A stretch of DNA of 64,000 nucleotides from the NCBI RefSeq assembly GCF_051106095.1, contig NC_135791.1, forward strand, positions 8,156,001 to 8,220,000, in the 5' to 3' direction. Positions 11,136-59,726 of this stretch are shown in pieces. This DNA is from Pogona vitticeps (Eukaryota; Chordata; Lepidosauria; Squamata; Agamidae). The translations under genes were made by a program, and so were the position numbers. The notes beneath the pieces are model-generated. The model saw only the letters and a program-made list of their open reading frames with translations, was not told the origin of the DNA and searched no databases. The stretch's first letter is position 1, and the number at the start of each line of letters is the position of its first letter.

Positions 11136-12749
11136 TTCAAATTAACCCCAAGCGGGAAATATTGGGAGCCCAAGGATTGCTTGGAGGCAAGCATTAGCAG
11201 CAGGTCCTGCTAAGAAGCTTATGTCTTGTCAGTTTTCCTTAGCTCCTGCTGACACGTAAGATTCTCTGCACAGCAGCGGATCTGCCTCCTCCTGCACAGA
11301 CATTGCCTTTACTGGAACAAGGTGACGGTAGTCTAGCTTCCAACAATCCTATAGGCCAGGGTGGTTTCTTTGGCCTATGGTTCCCTAGTCAACGCGACCA
11401 ATGATGATGGTTTATGGGAATTCCACTCCCAGAAACATTTGGAGGAAGGAACATAGGCAATTGCAAATTTCAGGACATCTTTAAGGAATTAATGCCAGCG
11501 ACTGAGTTTCCAAGTCATGCTTGTGGCTTCAGGATAGGGCAAGGTCATTTGGATGGCCACCGGCATTTCTCCCAGCAAGCATAGCCACTGGAACAGGATG
11601 ATGCGAGGTGCCATCCAACAGCATCAAAATGTTCCCTGCTCTTCTATAACCTAATAAAGTCTTGCAGTCCCTTACAGATGTAGAATGTTTATTGCCACAT
11701 TGGTGTTGCTAGACTCCAGGACATAAATAAACAGGTTAATGTTTAAGAAGCTGAAAACTATATTTTGCTACACCAGAGCAAAGTGGCCACCTTGGTGGAA
11801 ATTACCACAATTCCTGAGAACAAAACATACCTCCCTTTTACCTTATGGTGAGATCCACACATACACAACCTTTTCTATAGTGGAGCAGAGAAAATTCTGC
11901 TGGGGACAGTCTACTTTTCAACAGGAACAGGAAATTTATCTTGAAAACAAACAAATGAACAAAAACTGAACAATACTAAAAGGTGCATTTGTCAGTGATG
12001 GATGGTTGGCAGAAGGGGCAAGAAAAAGGGGGTTTGATTTGGTTTACAAAATGCTTTCATGTTTTTTAATAAAGTAATTGATGCAGGCGGGTTATGGGCT
12101 GTATAATAAGCTCTACTGGGTGAGGCTTGGTTCTTGCTCTCTGATTAAGAAGCTCACGATTCAACATATATTATACATATATTATCAATATAATCCCCCA
12201 TTTCAAAAATAATTACAACCGCATGGGAGTGAGGAAAAAGTTGTATTCTATAGTAGATACATGTGATTCCTCACTATTAATCCTCATTGCACTGATGGCT
12301 TCGAATCCTAAGAAAGACGCACAGTCTGGGAAAGTTCCTGTCCTAGCTTTCTGGACTATAGCTCTCAGAATCTCTCAGCTAGCCCAGCGACTGGTCCAGC
12401 TGCCTGTCCTGAGAACTGTAATCTCAAAAGTAGTCTCTTCTGGCTTTGTAAGATGTTATTTGTTAAACAGAGGAGGGGAGGAACTGAAATAAGCTTTGCC
12501 AGGGCCAAGAAAGGAGGAGCAGTAGCCATTCTGCTTTGCTGGGTGAGAGAACTGGCTGTGGACAGGGACCACAGCGTCGTCATTTGTGCATGGAAGGTCT
12601 GAAGTGCAATCCTGAGCATCTCTGTTTGAAAAGGATTAGGCAGAAGGGGACGGGACAGAGTCTTGCTCACAGACCCAGGAAAACAGGGCTTGCTTGCCCA
12701 GGAGATTTTACTGTCTGAGGCAAGAGACAAGATGGAGCCCTTTCTCCAA

Positions 12750-13045
12750 TAGACCTCAACAGATGGGAAACCTTGACGTCTGAGCGTTCAGCCTGGCGGC
12801 AGGCGGTGCATCATGGCCTCTCCCAATTTGAAGAGACCCTTGTCCAGCAGGCCGAGGCAAAGAGGAAGTCACAAAAGCAGCAAAATCAGGGAGCTGGACC
12901 GGGGACAGATTGTATTTGTCTTCAGTGTGGAAGGGATTGTCACTCTCAAATTGGCCTTCTCAGCCACACTAGATGCTGTTCCAAGACCTCCATACAGAGC
13001 ACGTGACCATAGTCTCTCGAGACTGAAGGATGCCTACTAGCAAAG
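12750..13045 (+). mobile_element. LINE C-terminus with C2H2-type finger (plus copy)
   Basis: The translation reads RWETLTSERSAWRQAVHHGL, SQFEETLVQQAEAKR and CLQCGRDCHSQIGLLSHTRC, then the tail TCTCGAGACTGAAGGATGCC. This is the zinc-finger end of a non-LTR retrotransposon. The precise clade is not recognised. Confidence 0.75.
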
Positions 13046-13093
13046 AGGAGCAGATCAAACTGGTAGCTGACACTGGTGTGCCATACAGCCAAG

Positions 13094-13187
13094 GAAAGCT
13101 CACTCGGCAAAAATATTGCTACGTTTTTCATTTTTGTAAATTTTTAACACTTCTTGAGCAAAACCCCCATTATTTTACCTCTTGCTA
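13094..13187 (+). repeat. Direct repeat, right copy
   Basis: GAAAGCTCACTCGGCAAAAA to TTTTACCTCTTGCTA, 330 bp below the stop codon of the DCBLD1-like gene, so it may lie in that gene's 3' UTR. Confidence 0.85.
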
Positions 13188-13519
13188 AGTCTACCTTCCT
13201 GCAGACTTAGCTGTATGGCACAATCTGCTCTATCTTCCAAGAGAAGGAAACTCTGTAGGCTTGAAGGACATCCATCACCCCACCTCTCTCCCAGCATCAG
13301 CCATTCAGGGCAGCTGCCTTACTCTGCCCAATGCTACAGCTAACCCTTCAGGAGAGCGATCGCCAGTCAGAGGAGAGGACACTGCGCTGGGGGAAACAAG
13401 CAAGCCTGACTTGGAATCAGACCTCACACCTTTGTCATGAAAATCCCCAGCTCTTTAATGCAGATCATCTTCTTCACAGCCTGGTTAGTAGGCTTTTAGC
13501 AGTTCTTCTGTGTTGTATC

Positions 13520-48865
<35,346 letters not shown>

Positions 48866-49420
48866 GGTCGAGGCCGGAGGTGGTCCGGCCAGGCTGGCGC
48901 TCGCCCGCCGCGCCTCTGGCAATAAACGGCAAGAGAAGCCCTGCAGCTGGAGAGCGAGCGATTGCGTGCGTGTGTGTATTTGTGTGTGTGTGTGTGTGAC
49001 AGACGGGGGGGGGTCCCTATTGGCTGAAGTCTCCGAGCCTCCCCCGACCACTGGACGCGCGGAAGAGCCAATCTGGAGGCGAAGGACTCGCCCCAGCGGC
49101 GCCTGGCTGTGGTTGCTGGCTGGCCTATGATGGGAAGCCGGCCCCGGAGGGGGAGCGTGGAGGGGGGGGTCTAAGCCTGGCCCGGGAGCGGCACCCCCGG
49201 GAAAGAGCGCGTCTCCCAGGGGCGCCCCTCGCCCGCAGCCCAGCTGTTCCAGAGGGCGACGGGCCAGCAGGAACGGGAAAGGGAAGGGCCGGCGTGGTCT
49301 CTGCTGCTGGCCTTCCTCGTTCGGAGAAAGGGAGGCGATGGCAGTGCTGGGGACACGCGAGTGGCTTTCACACGTCCTGGTTAGGACTCCGGGAGCTGTA
49401 GTCCGAACGTAACTTCTTCT
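48866..49420 (-). promoter_or_regulatory. CpG-island promoter of the DCBLD1-like gene
   Basis: GC- and CpG-rich DNA surrounds exon 1 (about 48480-49420). Two inverted CCAAT boxes (ATTGG at 49019-49023 and CCAAT at about 49063-49067 on the plus strand) lie some 150-200 bp upstream of the start codon, and no TATA box is evident. A (TG)n tract sits in the leader at about 48979-48998. Confidence 0.6.
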
Positions 49421-49915
49421 CAAGCCCTGCCCAACATTGGAGGCCACCCTGAAATCTCTCGGTGTAGCAGAGCTTCAAGGCATGGGTTTGTGTGTGAACA
49501 GATTATCTTGGTGGTTTGCCGGTATAACCCCATTCATTGAATGCCCCCCCACTGCATTAAACGGGGATTACTCCCAAGTAAATGGATTGCACGTTTTAAC
49601 AGAGCAAGCCTAAGCAGCTGTACTTGGGAGGCCACGGAGTTCCACGAAGCGCACTTTCCATCAATGTGTACAGTATAGGATTGTCCTGTTGGTGTCCTGT
49701 GGCAAAGTTCTATTTTGTTCTCCTTTCCAGCTAAGATGTATTGAGTGAGCAGTTAGGCCATTGGAGTCAAGTCAATATAATGACTTTCTTCTGAATATAC
49801 TTCCATGCTATTGCACAGAATTCTTAATAGTTTAGAGTTTTTTTTTAAAAAATGTTTTTATACAAATAGTTATGTCATAAGCCAGTAGACTTTATCTCCC
49901 TTTGGAGGGCAAAAT

Positions 49916-50075
<160 letters not shown>

Positions 50076-50877
50076 GGTTTACCCAGAAATTTATCTAATT
50101 CAACTTAGAGTGTAACTACATGGTGGCCGGCATGTGGGGGAGAGACAGCCAGTTTGCTCAAAATGTACCGGATTCCCACTGCTTTCTGTGGGTGAAATTG
50201 CTGTTGTTGTCCACACCAATACCACAAATTATCGTGCGCTGGAGGAATTCCCTGGGGCAGCAACAGAAAGCCATCTTTAGTAAGAGTGGCCGCTTCCACT
50301 AGGATGCTTTCCCTTCATTCTTTTTCTAATTTGTTTTAATTTTTCCGAAGCAATATATTACTCTTCGGCAAGTGTAATAATAACTTTAAAAAAAACGACA
50401 ACAATAGAAAAATTGTTTGGTGGTAACAGGTGCTCAGTTAAGAGGAACTGATGCGCCCACTGACACCTCCCTCCCATGACTGCTGGTTTCCATTGAATCA
50501 GGTGATCACACATGTCAAAAAGAGGAGAAAAATGATGCCAGCCAAATTGGAGGGAAAATAAAATACTTCCTGCTGGTGAGGGAAAGCAATAATATTCCCC
50601 TGTGAAAAAACACTGGGCTTCCCCAGGCTTAGCCTTATGTTGTGTTGTCACTGGTTTTTAATTTCATTTTGTCCATGTCAAATCTGACACGAACTGTGAG
50701 GTAAATAGCCAGTGTCGTCCCCCTATCAATGGAACTTACCAAGGAAAGATCGCTTCATAATGAGATGTAACAAATCTTAAATAAATATAGCTCTATTTAC
50801 ATGAAAGATACGGAACATGCGGCTTTCCAGATGTTGTCCTATCAATGTGTCACCATTGCCAATGCTGGCGGGACTGA

Positions 50878-50960
50878 AGGGAAATTGTGGCCCCTTCCAG
50901 ATGTTATGGAACTGAAGGGAGGTTCAGTCCCATAACATCTGGAGGGCCACAATTTCCCCA
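50878..50960. repeat. Hairpin, arms about 36 bp
   Basis: GGGAAATTGTGGCC and CCAGATGTTATGG face GGCCACAATTTCCC and CCATAACATCTGG, with a loop of about 8 bases. It is probably the core of a palindromic MITE. Confidence 0.8.
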
Positions 50961-51340
50961 TTCTGGTTGACAGTCTTTTTGCAGTTTGGCACAACTCGCA
51001 TGATAAACTTGTGTACTGTACTCATTTTCAGCCATTCCTCTCAGGCCTGTTCTTTTATTTGCTTGCCTTCCTATTACTGTAAGTTGACTTCACATTCAGC
51101 TGGCAGAAAGCAGCATTTCGCCAGATTTAACTTGCCTCTTGGGCTGTCGTTCCTGTCCTTCAATTGACAGACTTGTGCATTCATACTCGCACACAATCAG
51201 TCCGAAAACAATTTCATTCAAAACAGGAAATTCTTTTCAGGAATGGCCAAGAACGCGGAACTGAAGCTGATGTGTTTGGAAATGCCCTGCAATGAATCCC
51301 AACTTTGTTCAGTCCAGGCGACACAACGTCAAGATCAGGT

Positions 51341-51510
<170 letters not shown>

Positions 51511-51524
51511 ACATTTTACCCAGT

Positions 51525-52063
51525 AATTGCCCATCCGTTTCCGCGTTGACTTCAAAGTGATAATGATCACTTATAAAGCCCTAAACGGTTTGGGACCTCA
51601 ATATTTGGCAGACCGTCTTCTCCCACCCAGATCTACCCGAATCACCCGACACAGCCAGCAGGGGCGGCTGAGGGGTCTGACGCTGAGGGAGGCCCGGAAG
51701 GAAAAAACAAGAAACCGAGCCTTCTCGGCAGTGGCTCCTCGGCTGTGGAACACCCTTCCAACAGAAATCCGGCTGGCACCCTCGCTGGGTGTTTTTAAAA
51801 GCCAGTTAAAAACTTGGTTATTCAAGCAGGCCTTCCCTCCCGTCAAATAAGTCTTTCTTCTTTTTTCTTTTCTTTGCTATTCCATCTTGGTAATCCTCTC
51901 TTTAAATTAATTGTTTTAAACTGAAATTGTAATTGTAATTTTATGATTTTATATATTTTTATACTGTTCTGTTTTATTTTGTAAGCCGCCCTGAATAGAC
52001 ATGGTCTAGAGGGGCGGGGTAAAAATCAAATCAAATCAAACCAAACCAAACCAAACCAAATCA

Positions 52064-52148
<85 letters not shown>
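51525..52148 (+). mobile_element. L2/CR1-clade LINE 3' end with (CAAT)n tail
   Basis: The translation is open and typical of the RT C-terminus: VIMITYKALNGLGPQYLADR, AFSAVAPRLWNTLPTEIRLA, FKSQLKTWLFKQAF. The 3' UTR includes AGCCGCCCTGAATAGACATG, GGGGCGGGGTA and a (CAAAT)/(CAAT)n tail. The open frame suggests a fairly young insertion. A tail of the same type lies at 42225-42335. Confidence 0.85.
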
Positions 52149-52504
52149 CTTAGGGGTGATGTTTTTGTCTTTGCTCTATTGGGGCTGGAGGTGGGGAGGG
52201 TGCTTGGATATCTGTATAATGACAGGACTGTTTCTCCAGCCTCCACCTCTCTCCTGCCCCTTTCTTTTTTTCTGAGTGTTCCTGGATGCGTCTGGAAGTG
52301 GCACATCACACAACCGCCCCCTTCATCAATTAACTCCAAAAATGTGTATTTTTCTAAAGTGGGCGTGAACTTCTACTTACCTCAGGTTTTGTTTTTGTTG
52401 GGGGTCATTTTCTCATGTAGCCTCTGGAGGGTTCGGGGGGGGGGAAGAGAGGAAAATTAGCCCTAGGATCTCTTGAAGTTACCTGTTTGGCACACAAAGA
52501 GTGT

Positions 52505-52659
52505 TGTGTTCCTTAATTCTGGAATGTAGTGTAGTGGTTAACAGGTTGGTTGTGCGCTTGGCGAAACAGAGTGCAAGTCCCCACTGAACTATGAAGCTGT
52601 GTGTGAGAGAGAAAGAATCCTTGGGCACACTCTCTTTCAGCCTGGCCCACATCACAAGG

Positions 52660-52741
<82 letters not shown>

Positions 52742-52850
52742 TTTTATTTTATTTTATTTTATTTTATTTTATTTTATTTTATTTTATTTTATTTAGCTCC
52801 CGCCTATCTGGTCGTGTCAGGACCACTCTAGGCGGCTTGTAAGGTAAAAG
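52505..52850 (+). repeat. SINE-like piece with (ATTT)n-(TTTTA)n tract
   Basis: A tRNA-like start (GTAGTGTAGTGGTTAACAGG) and CAGCCTGGCCCACATCACAA lead into about 19 ATTT units (52663-52738) and about 11 TTTTA units (52739-52795). Confidence 0.8.
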
Positions 52851-53039
52851 TGGGGAGGAAGAGAACCATGTATGGCTTTCTTGAACTCTCTAGAAAAAAT
52901 AAATGTGACAAAAGTCAGTTCTCCTCATAACAGTTCCCATTGTCTCAAGGGGTCTACAAGCACAGCGAGAAGAGGAGATACAAAATCTCTGGCAATTTTG
53001 ATTTTTTTTTTCATGGTCAGTAATAAAGTTGTGTAGTTC

Positions 53040-53815
53040 TTCTATAGTCATTTTTTGTCTTTACATTCTGTTGCAGTTTTGCTTTGGCACTTACTTCACT
53101 AAAAGTCATTGCGGCTTTCTGCTAATACTATGTTGTCATCTGCATATCTTAAATTAATGTTTCTTCCAGCAGTTTTCACTCCTCTGTCTGAGTCTAATTC
53201 AGCTTTCTGTATATGTTCTGCCTATAGACTTGAGATGAAGGGGAGAAAATGCACTCTTGTCTGACACTTTCGCCTACAGGAAACCATGCCCTGTCTCCAT
53301 ATTCTGTCCTTCTTATCCACAATACAGTCTGTGCATCAAGACAATCAAGTGCTGAGGCTCCTCCATTTCTTTCAGAAACCATACTTTTTCATGATCCAGA
53401 CTGTCAAAGGCTTTGCTATAGGCTATAAAGTACAGACTGATCTTCTGAAATTTTTTGGTGTACTCCAGGAGCCATTAGATATTTGCAATATGATCTCAAG
53501 TGATACTTCTTTTTTGAAATCCAGCTTGAACATCAGGCATTTCTCACTCCATATAAGGTAAAAAGCCTTTGTTGAACATTTTGAGCATCTGTTTGCTTGA
53601 GTTGGAGATTAAAGCAATGGTCCTATAGTTACTGTACTCATTGGCATCTCCTTTCTTGGTGATCAGAACACCGCCATTGTTTTTTTTTCCATATTTGTTG
53701 GCACATATTTGTTGGGATTTTGACAGATTCAGTCTCTGTGGCTCGAAACCATTCTGTTGATACCCCATCTACCCTGGAGATTTATTTCTTCCTAATGCTT
53801 TCAGAGCAGCTTTCG
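53040..53815 (-). mobile_element. BovB LINE reverse-transcriptase fragment (antisense)
   Basis: Minus-strand translation gives KKGDANEYSNYRTIALISNS, MPDVQAGFQK, FIAYSKAFDSLDHEKVW and METGHG, which are BovB RT motifs. It has many disruptions, so it is an old copy. It lies in the intergenic DNA between the DCBLD1-like gene and GMEB1. Confidence 0.85.
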
Positions 53816-55499
53816 CTTCATTATAAATGTAACTGTCTGTGCGTGTTCTGTGTTGTCAAATCAGAACCAACTTATAGCAACCCTACTAGGGGTTTCAAGG
53901 TCAGATGTTTTAAAGAATGGTTTTACCACTTCCACTGCACATCCAACGGTGATGTTCTCTGTCAGTGGGTTCTTGCTGGTGAGCTTTTTGGCAGCATTGC
54001 AACAAGCAGTAAAAGCAGGTGATCAGCAGGTAATTGCAACCTGTGCTACACATGTGGTTAAAACAGAGCATCTGAAGCTGACCACAGCTCCCTCCCCCAG
54101 CCAAAGACTTTGTCAGGCGGCTAGAAATGAGAGGCTTCCCACCTCCTTTGACACTGGCTGGCTAGCTAGCGTTCTTGCTGGGTGGGTGGGTGGGTGGGTG
54201 GAGGACAGATAGTGGCTCCATTTTCACAGCGTTAAAACAGGCATGGATTGGAGTGGTTTTGCTCTGGTTTGCCAATAACCTGCAGTTAAAAAAATACTGC
54301 ATCTCAACAGCCACAACAAGGAAGAGGATACAGCACTTACCAAAGTCTGCAAAGAGTCAATGCAGACTTCTTTGACACTTTTGAACACCCCTCAACCATG
54401 AGGAGTTGGACACGACTAAATGACTAAACAACAACAACCTCTTGTGGAAGCAGTTCAAGAGAAGAAAAAATAACGGGGGAAAATAATGAAACCCAGACAT
54501 TAGGAATTGTATATTTAACAAACATTCATTGTTTGGAAAGTTACTTTCAAAAAGTAAAAACTTTCTACTGCAGCCCCTCAAAGCTGGTAGTTACTATTAT
54601 AGTTGTAATTTTTTTAAAGGAAATATTTGTTTTTCATTATTCAAAAGTAGCTAGATTTAGTTGCTTTGTTTAGACACTTCAAAAATGACCCGGGAAAGTT
54701 ACAACTTCATTTGTTACACAAAATACACTGAAGTAGTCTTTCTTTGCTCGTGTCAGAAGCACTACAGTAGAATTGACAATATATGATACCAGAAAAAAGA
54801 GCAAGTAATTCTTTATTTGTCATTATTTCCAAGCTTTTGCAATGATTCTGTATAAATAACTACTTTATAGAATGTGGCATTCTCTGTGTCTTTATTTTAA
54901 AAATAGGTGGTGGGGTGGATCTCATATTCCACACACCAAATGGCCTTTAGTGCCATCTGGTGTGTGGTCATGAAATGCATCTTGTTAAAACTCTTCCTTT
55001 TAATATTACAATTGACGTTTCCAGTTTCATTTGAAATAAGAAACTATGATCACCAGCTTTGGAACAAGCCAAGCTACAAAAAAACATTTCAGACTGTGGT
55101 CTAATATTATAGCTTGTCCCAAAGTGCTGGTAAACATGCATCTTTCTGGAAGACTGGCTAAACAGCTATTTCATTGTGCTGGCACTTCCGCTATTTGTCA
55201 TCCTTGCTCCCATAATATACCTTCAATCTGCACTACATCATGAATTGCAATGTGACCTAAACAAGCTGCCTGTCTATATCATCCTATGGTCACACCTTAC
55301 AATCTGCCATTATGATGCAAATCTTTAATTGGATGCCTGTCCTTGTTAAAAACTGAAGTATAAACATGTTAATTACCCCATCTCATAAATTTCAAGGAAG
55401 ATTTCTTTCAGTTAAGTGTGCCTGGAACTGCAATCATGCCGCCTAACATAGTAATTCTTGCTGTGTTCAGTGGGTATTCACTCTGTTTTTATAAGTTAT

Positions 55500-55718
55500 G
55501 GTGGTTCTGGGTTTTTCGGGCTCTTTGGCCGTATTCTGAAGGTTGTTCTTCCTGACGTTTGGCCAGTCTCTGTGGCCGGCATCTTCAGAGGACTGGAGTA
55601 GGAACTCTGTCCATGCATAAATTATAATGATGATAATAATAATAATAATAAAGAACACGGCCAAAGAGCCCGAAAAACCCAGAACAACCATTAGATCCCG
55701 GCCATTAAAGCCTTTGCG
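55500..55718. mobile_element. Penelope-like palindromic element with perfect 12-bp duplication
   Basis: TTTATAAGTTAT at 55488-55499 and 55719-55730. The interior has an ATAATAATA run between inverted CGGGCTCTTTGGCC arms. The ribozyme-like core is read on the minus strand (about 55550-55600) and is degraded. Confidence 0.85.
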
Positions 55719-56529
55719 TTTATAAGTTATCTTTATATTATGTCTTTCCTGGAATGAGCTGAATGTGATATACCTGATTCCCCCCTTCCCCACTTTATTG
55801 TCACAATGAAGAGCAATTAAGGATGTGTGAGTGGCCTAAGGGCTCCAAGTTGAGCTTTGTAGCCCGCTGCAACACTTTATCCACTGCACAACACTGTTCA
55901 GCCCCACAGAAGTCATAATTCAGTGGGGAGAATTATTTTCCCCAAAATGTATGGCGCATTGTATCCAGGTGTACTCATGCATAAGTACTTACTCTAAATG
56001 AAGCTCTGCGATTGATTACAGTCACATAAAAGAAATAACATACCATCATCATAGAACTGAAGAGTTGGAAGGGACCCTATGGATCAAGGAGACACAACGG
56101 GGGGAAAAGATCTTTGGCTCTGCAGCCAGATACCTAAAGCACTATGCTATCCAACATATGCATGCAATTTATATAATTTTACAAAAATCATGCCTATAGA
56201 AGAACCACACAACTTCAATGTTGACAATGAAAAAAAAATTAAAATAGGTAAAAGAGACTTTGTCTACCCTGGTTCAATCAGCAAACCCAATGGAAACTGC
56301 AGCTAAGAACTCAGAAGACTAGGAAGGGCAGTCATGAAGGAACCAGAAACGATCAGGTGTAAGGATAAGGATCATCTCGGAACTGCAGAGTTGGAAGGGA
56401 CCCAATGGATGATCAAATCCAACCCTTGTCACGGAGGCACAGTGAGAAATCCAACTCATAACCTCTGAACCCTAAAACACGGATCTATCCAGCAATTTGG
56501 GATGTACCACTAGAGGCCAGGACCAAGAT

Positions 56530-57330
56530 CATCCACATGCTTGGATTTAAGATCATGGATGTGAAAGCTGGATAGAAAAGAAAACTGACCAGGGGTGGGA
56601 TGGGGGCGCGCGAAGAGAATGATTTATTTGAAATGTGGTGCTAGAGGAGCACAAATACTCTGGATTGTCAGAAAGACAAACAAGTGGGTCAATCAATCCT
56701 GAATATTTGTGGAGGCAAAAAAAAAAAGGATGAATCTGAGATTGCCCTACTTTGGGGCGCATCATGAGAGGGCAGGATTCTCTGGAAAAGACAATACAGT
56801 GGTGCCTCGCTAGACAGTTACCCCTGTATGCCTGTTTTTCCGCTAGACATTGACTTTTTGAGATCGCTATAGCGATTCGCAAAACAGTGATTCCTATGGG
56901 GGAATTTCGCTGGACAATGTTTGGTCCCTGCTTCGCAAACCGATTTTTGCTAGACGACGATTTTGACAGCTCCCTCCACGCTCGCAAAACGGGTGTTTTC
57001 GGGACCTAAGCTTCGCAAGACAGCTATTTAAACAGCTGATCGGCGGTTCGCAAAGCAGCTTTCCTATGGCCGCCCTTCGCTAGACAACGACGATTCTTCC
57101 CCATTGGAACGCATTAAAGAGGTTTCAATGCATTCCAATGGGGAAATGCTTTTCGCTAGACGATTTCGCTGAAAACAGCGATTTCAGTGGAACGGATTAT
57201 CATCGTCTAGCGAGGCACCACTGTAAATGCTGGGAAAGATTGAAGGCATCAAGAAAAGAGGAGGCATGAAGATGAGATGGCCAGACTTCCTCAAGGAAGC
57301 CATAGGCTTGAGTTTGGAGGCGTTTGCAGG
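56530..57330 (+). mobile_element. Old BovB/RTE-like LINE 3' region, split by a MITE
   Basis: Contains CTCTGGAAAAGAC, GCTGGGAAAGATTGAAGGCA and GAGATGGCCAGACTTCCTCA, diverged from the other BovB tails. The Tigger-like element at 56797-57223 lies inside it. Confidence 0.65.
56797..57223. mobile_element. Tigger/pogo-like MITE inside a LINE fragment
   Basis: 427 bp, ends CAGTGGTGCCTCGC and GCGAGGCACCACTG, TA on both sides (56795-56796 and 57224-57225). It splits a BovB/RTE-like LINE 3' region whose halves are GGCAGGATTCTCTGGAAAAG upstream and TGCTGGGAAAGATTGAAGGC downstream. Confidence 0.85.
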
Positions 57331-57689
57331 AGACTGCTCAGGGCAGGCGGTGGCGATCACTCACTCCGAGGGCCGCCATAATAAGTCAAGAGGGGTCAGG
57401 ACGGGCACATAAATAATCTTCCTCCGTCGCTGTATACTGAATAATTATTAGAAACAGGAATTGCTGTCCATTGTTCATAGCAATTGAGTCCTATTAATAG
57501 TCATAAAGGACGGCGCCACTGGATTCGCTTTCTGAGCCTGGACATCTCTCCCCTTCTTCCATGAGGTAAGTTGCGAGCCTTTCGCTCCAAGCTGCAAAAA
57601 AAAAACAGTCCCGTCCGTCCCCCCCCCCTCAGGTACCGACACTAACGCGAACCCCATTTATTAGGACACCGGCCCCTTTAAGAAGGAGG

Positions 57690-57796
57690 CGGCCGGAAGT
57701 CCCGCCAGCCGAGTTGTTGTGTCCAGCTTTGCGCATGCTCGCTCCCCCTTCTCCCTCCCCCCCCAACAGCTTCAAGACTCGACCGCTCGGAAGACG
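57690..57796 (+). other. GMEB1: GMEB1 noncoding first exon and promoter core
   Basis: A CpG-rich block (about 57660-58340) contains an ETS site (CCGGAAGT, 57692-57699), an NRF1-like GCGCATGC (about 57731) and the donor GACG/GTAAGG after 57796. Splicing to the acceptor at 61721 or 61737 gives the GMEB1 leader. The transcription start is inferred. Confidence 0.6.
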
Positions 57797-58773
57797 GTAA
57801 GGGGGAGGGGGGGAAGTGGAAGAGAGGGAATACAGGGCGATGGTGCTTGCCGCAACCGCGCTACGGGAGCCGGGAGGGGCCAGGCCGGACGCGGGTGTGC
57901 GTGGAGAAGAGGGAGGGGATTGCGTGGAGGCCGCGCACGGGCGCCACCGTCGCTGTACGTGCCGCCGCCGGGAGAGCGAACGTCGCCGCGCCGCTGCGGG
58001 GAGGGAGGGGGGAGGGAGGAGGAATGGTGGAAGGAAGGAATGGAAAGGAGGGGGGGGTGCCCCCGCTGGCCTGGCGCGAGGGGGGGAAGGGGGCGGGGCT
58101 GCCGGGAAGCCACACCTCTCCTCCAGGGAGCCCCGCCCACTCGCTCCCCACCCCACCCCCACACCCCCATCCTGCGGGCTGAGGGGGTTTCTAGGGCAGA
58201 GGAAATGGGGAAACGGGGAGGCGAAAGCGAGGCCCGGCTCTGGGAGTTTTTTTTCCCCCCTTCGCTTCCCCTTCTCAGCCGAGTTTATCCCGAGAGTGGG
58301 AGGGAGGAAGAGCCCGGCCGAAGCGCTCTGGGCCGAGGGGAAAGCCACCAAAATGTGCCCGTGTGTGTGTGTGTCTGTGGGAAAACACCTCAGAAATCTA
58401 AGTTGTGGGTCCCTGGAAAGTTGCAAACCAGACAAAGACGACGAGGTGGAAGGGAAGCCCTTCCTCAGGCAAAGAGGGTGTAAAACTTGGGGGGGGGGAG
58501 AAGAGAGGAGCCGTATAATCCATAAAATGGGCCCCCCGAGGGCAGGCCTTTGGAACCTGAATCTTTTGGAAGAGCAAAATGGAGACCAAGGCTTTGAATA
58601 GGGCTCTCCGCGTTCGTTTTCTTCCCTTCAGATGATGGGCTGGCCTGGATCTGTGGCTCTTCCTGTGGATCTACCCATATTCTAGGGAAGGAGGAGATTT
58701 ACCACATGTGTATCCTGGTCTTTGCATCCCCATCTTCTAGGTTATATTTCCCTGACATAGCTAATTATGCTTT

Positions 58774-58895
<122 letters not shown>

Positions 58896-59726
58896 TTATT
58901 GTCATTGTAAGTATATACACATACAACGAAATTTTAGCAGCTGCAGTGACCTGTGAAAGCACAAGAAATGTTCAGATACGTTTGGAGTTCCATGTTTCTT
59001 GACTGGGGTGGGTGGCTTAGCCTTCCTTGTTGAATTACTATTCAAAAAGCTCCCTGTCTTAGTTGGTTTCTGCATATATTACAAAACAAAAGTACTCAGG
59101 CCTCTGTCAGTAACAGATTTATTTCAGTGAGAATTTCAGTTTATTTATTTTAGTTTATTCAGATGCATGTATGAGGAAGTGGACTGAAACCCATGAAAAT
59201 TCAGTTTAGTATGTCCATTACCTAGAGATGTTACAGTAGTTTTGCTTTTGTTATACATACTGAATTGGTGCCTGCCCTATCACTGCTAATACAACGAGAA
59301 GATGTTGCTGTATGACATGAACTGACCCAAAACCTAGAAGCAAGGATTTATTTAAAGTTCAAAATCCCGAAAGCCATTTTAACAATAATGGCCGGAATCC
59401 CATTTGTATTCTGGTAAGGTTTGCATAATTTGTTGCAGCTAATTGATGAGGTATTAGGGGTACATCTTGGTTGTATGATCAGGTGCATGACCAGACACAC
59501 ATCTGAGATGACACCTAGCAATAGCCTGACAAGTTATTTTCCAGTTTCTGAACTAGTTATTTTCATTTCATTGATGTTCTTTGTTTCAATGAGACCTAGA
59601 ACAAAAAAACAAGAAAAAAACAAAACAAAAAAACGCAAAAACAATTCATATGACATACACAGCAATAAAATATTCTATATGAATGATAAAATGCAATAAA
59701 ACCTTGTTATGTTGGAAATTCCTGGT

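Larger units (their letters stand above)
8613..11687. other. Intergenic DNA between RNU11 and the 3' end of the DCBLD1-like gene
   Basis: No coding exon seen on either strand. It holds the TIR-type repeat at 8640, a hammerhead-family fragment at 9369-9460, the hAT MITE at 9481, the SINE/LINE tail at 10708-10875 and the left direct repeat. The rest is unassigned. Confidence 0.6.
11688..13519 (-). terminator. Possible 3' UTR and polyadenylation signals of the DCBLD1-like gene
   Basis: Minus-strand ATTAAA occurs at 13454-13459 and 12065-12070, and AATAAA at 11688-11693. Nothing in the sequence decides between them. The interval contains a plus-strand LINE tail (12750-13045) and one copy of a local direct repeat (13094-13187). 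Confidence 0.3.

Noticed and set aside
48866-49447. Frame open for 194 codons upstream of the receptor start codon
   Set aside because: The GC-rich leader has few stops by composition. The product is Arg/Pro/Ser-rich with no signal peptide, while the chosen start gives a normal one.
51527-51850. 107-codon open frame as a host gene
   Set aside because: It is the RT C-terminal tail of an L2/CR1-type LINE, followed by that element's 3' UTR and CAAT tail.
57629-58600. Overlapping long frames (up to 268 codons) on both strands near the GMEB1 promoter
   Set aside because: They overlap in several frames at once, are Gly/Arg/Pro-rich and follow CpG-island composition, with no domain visible.
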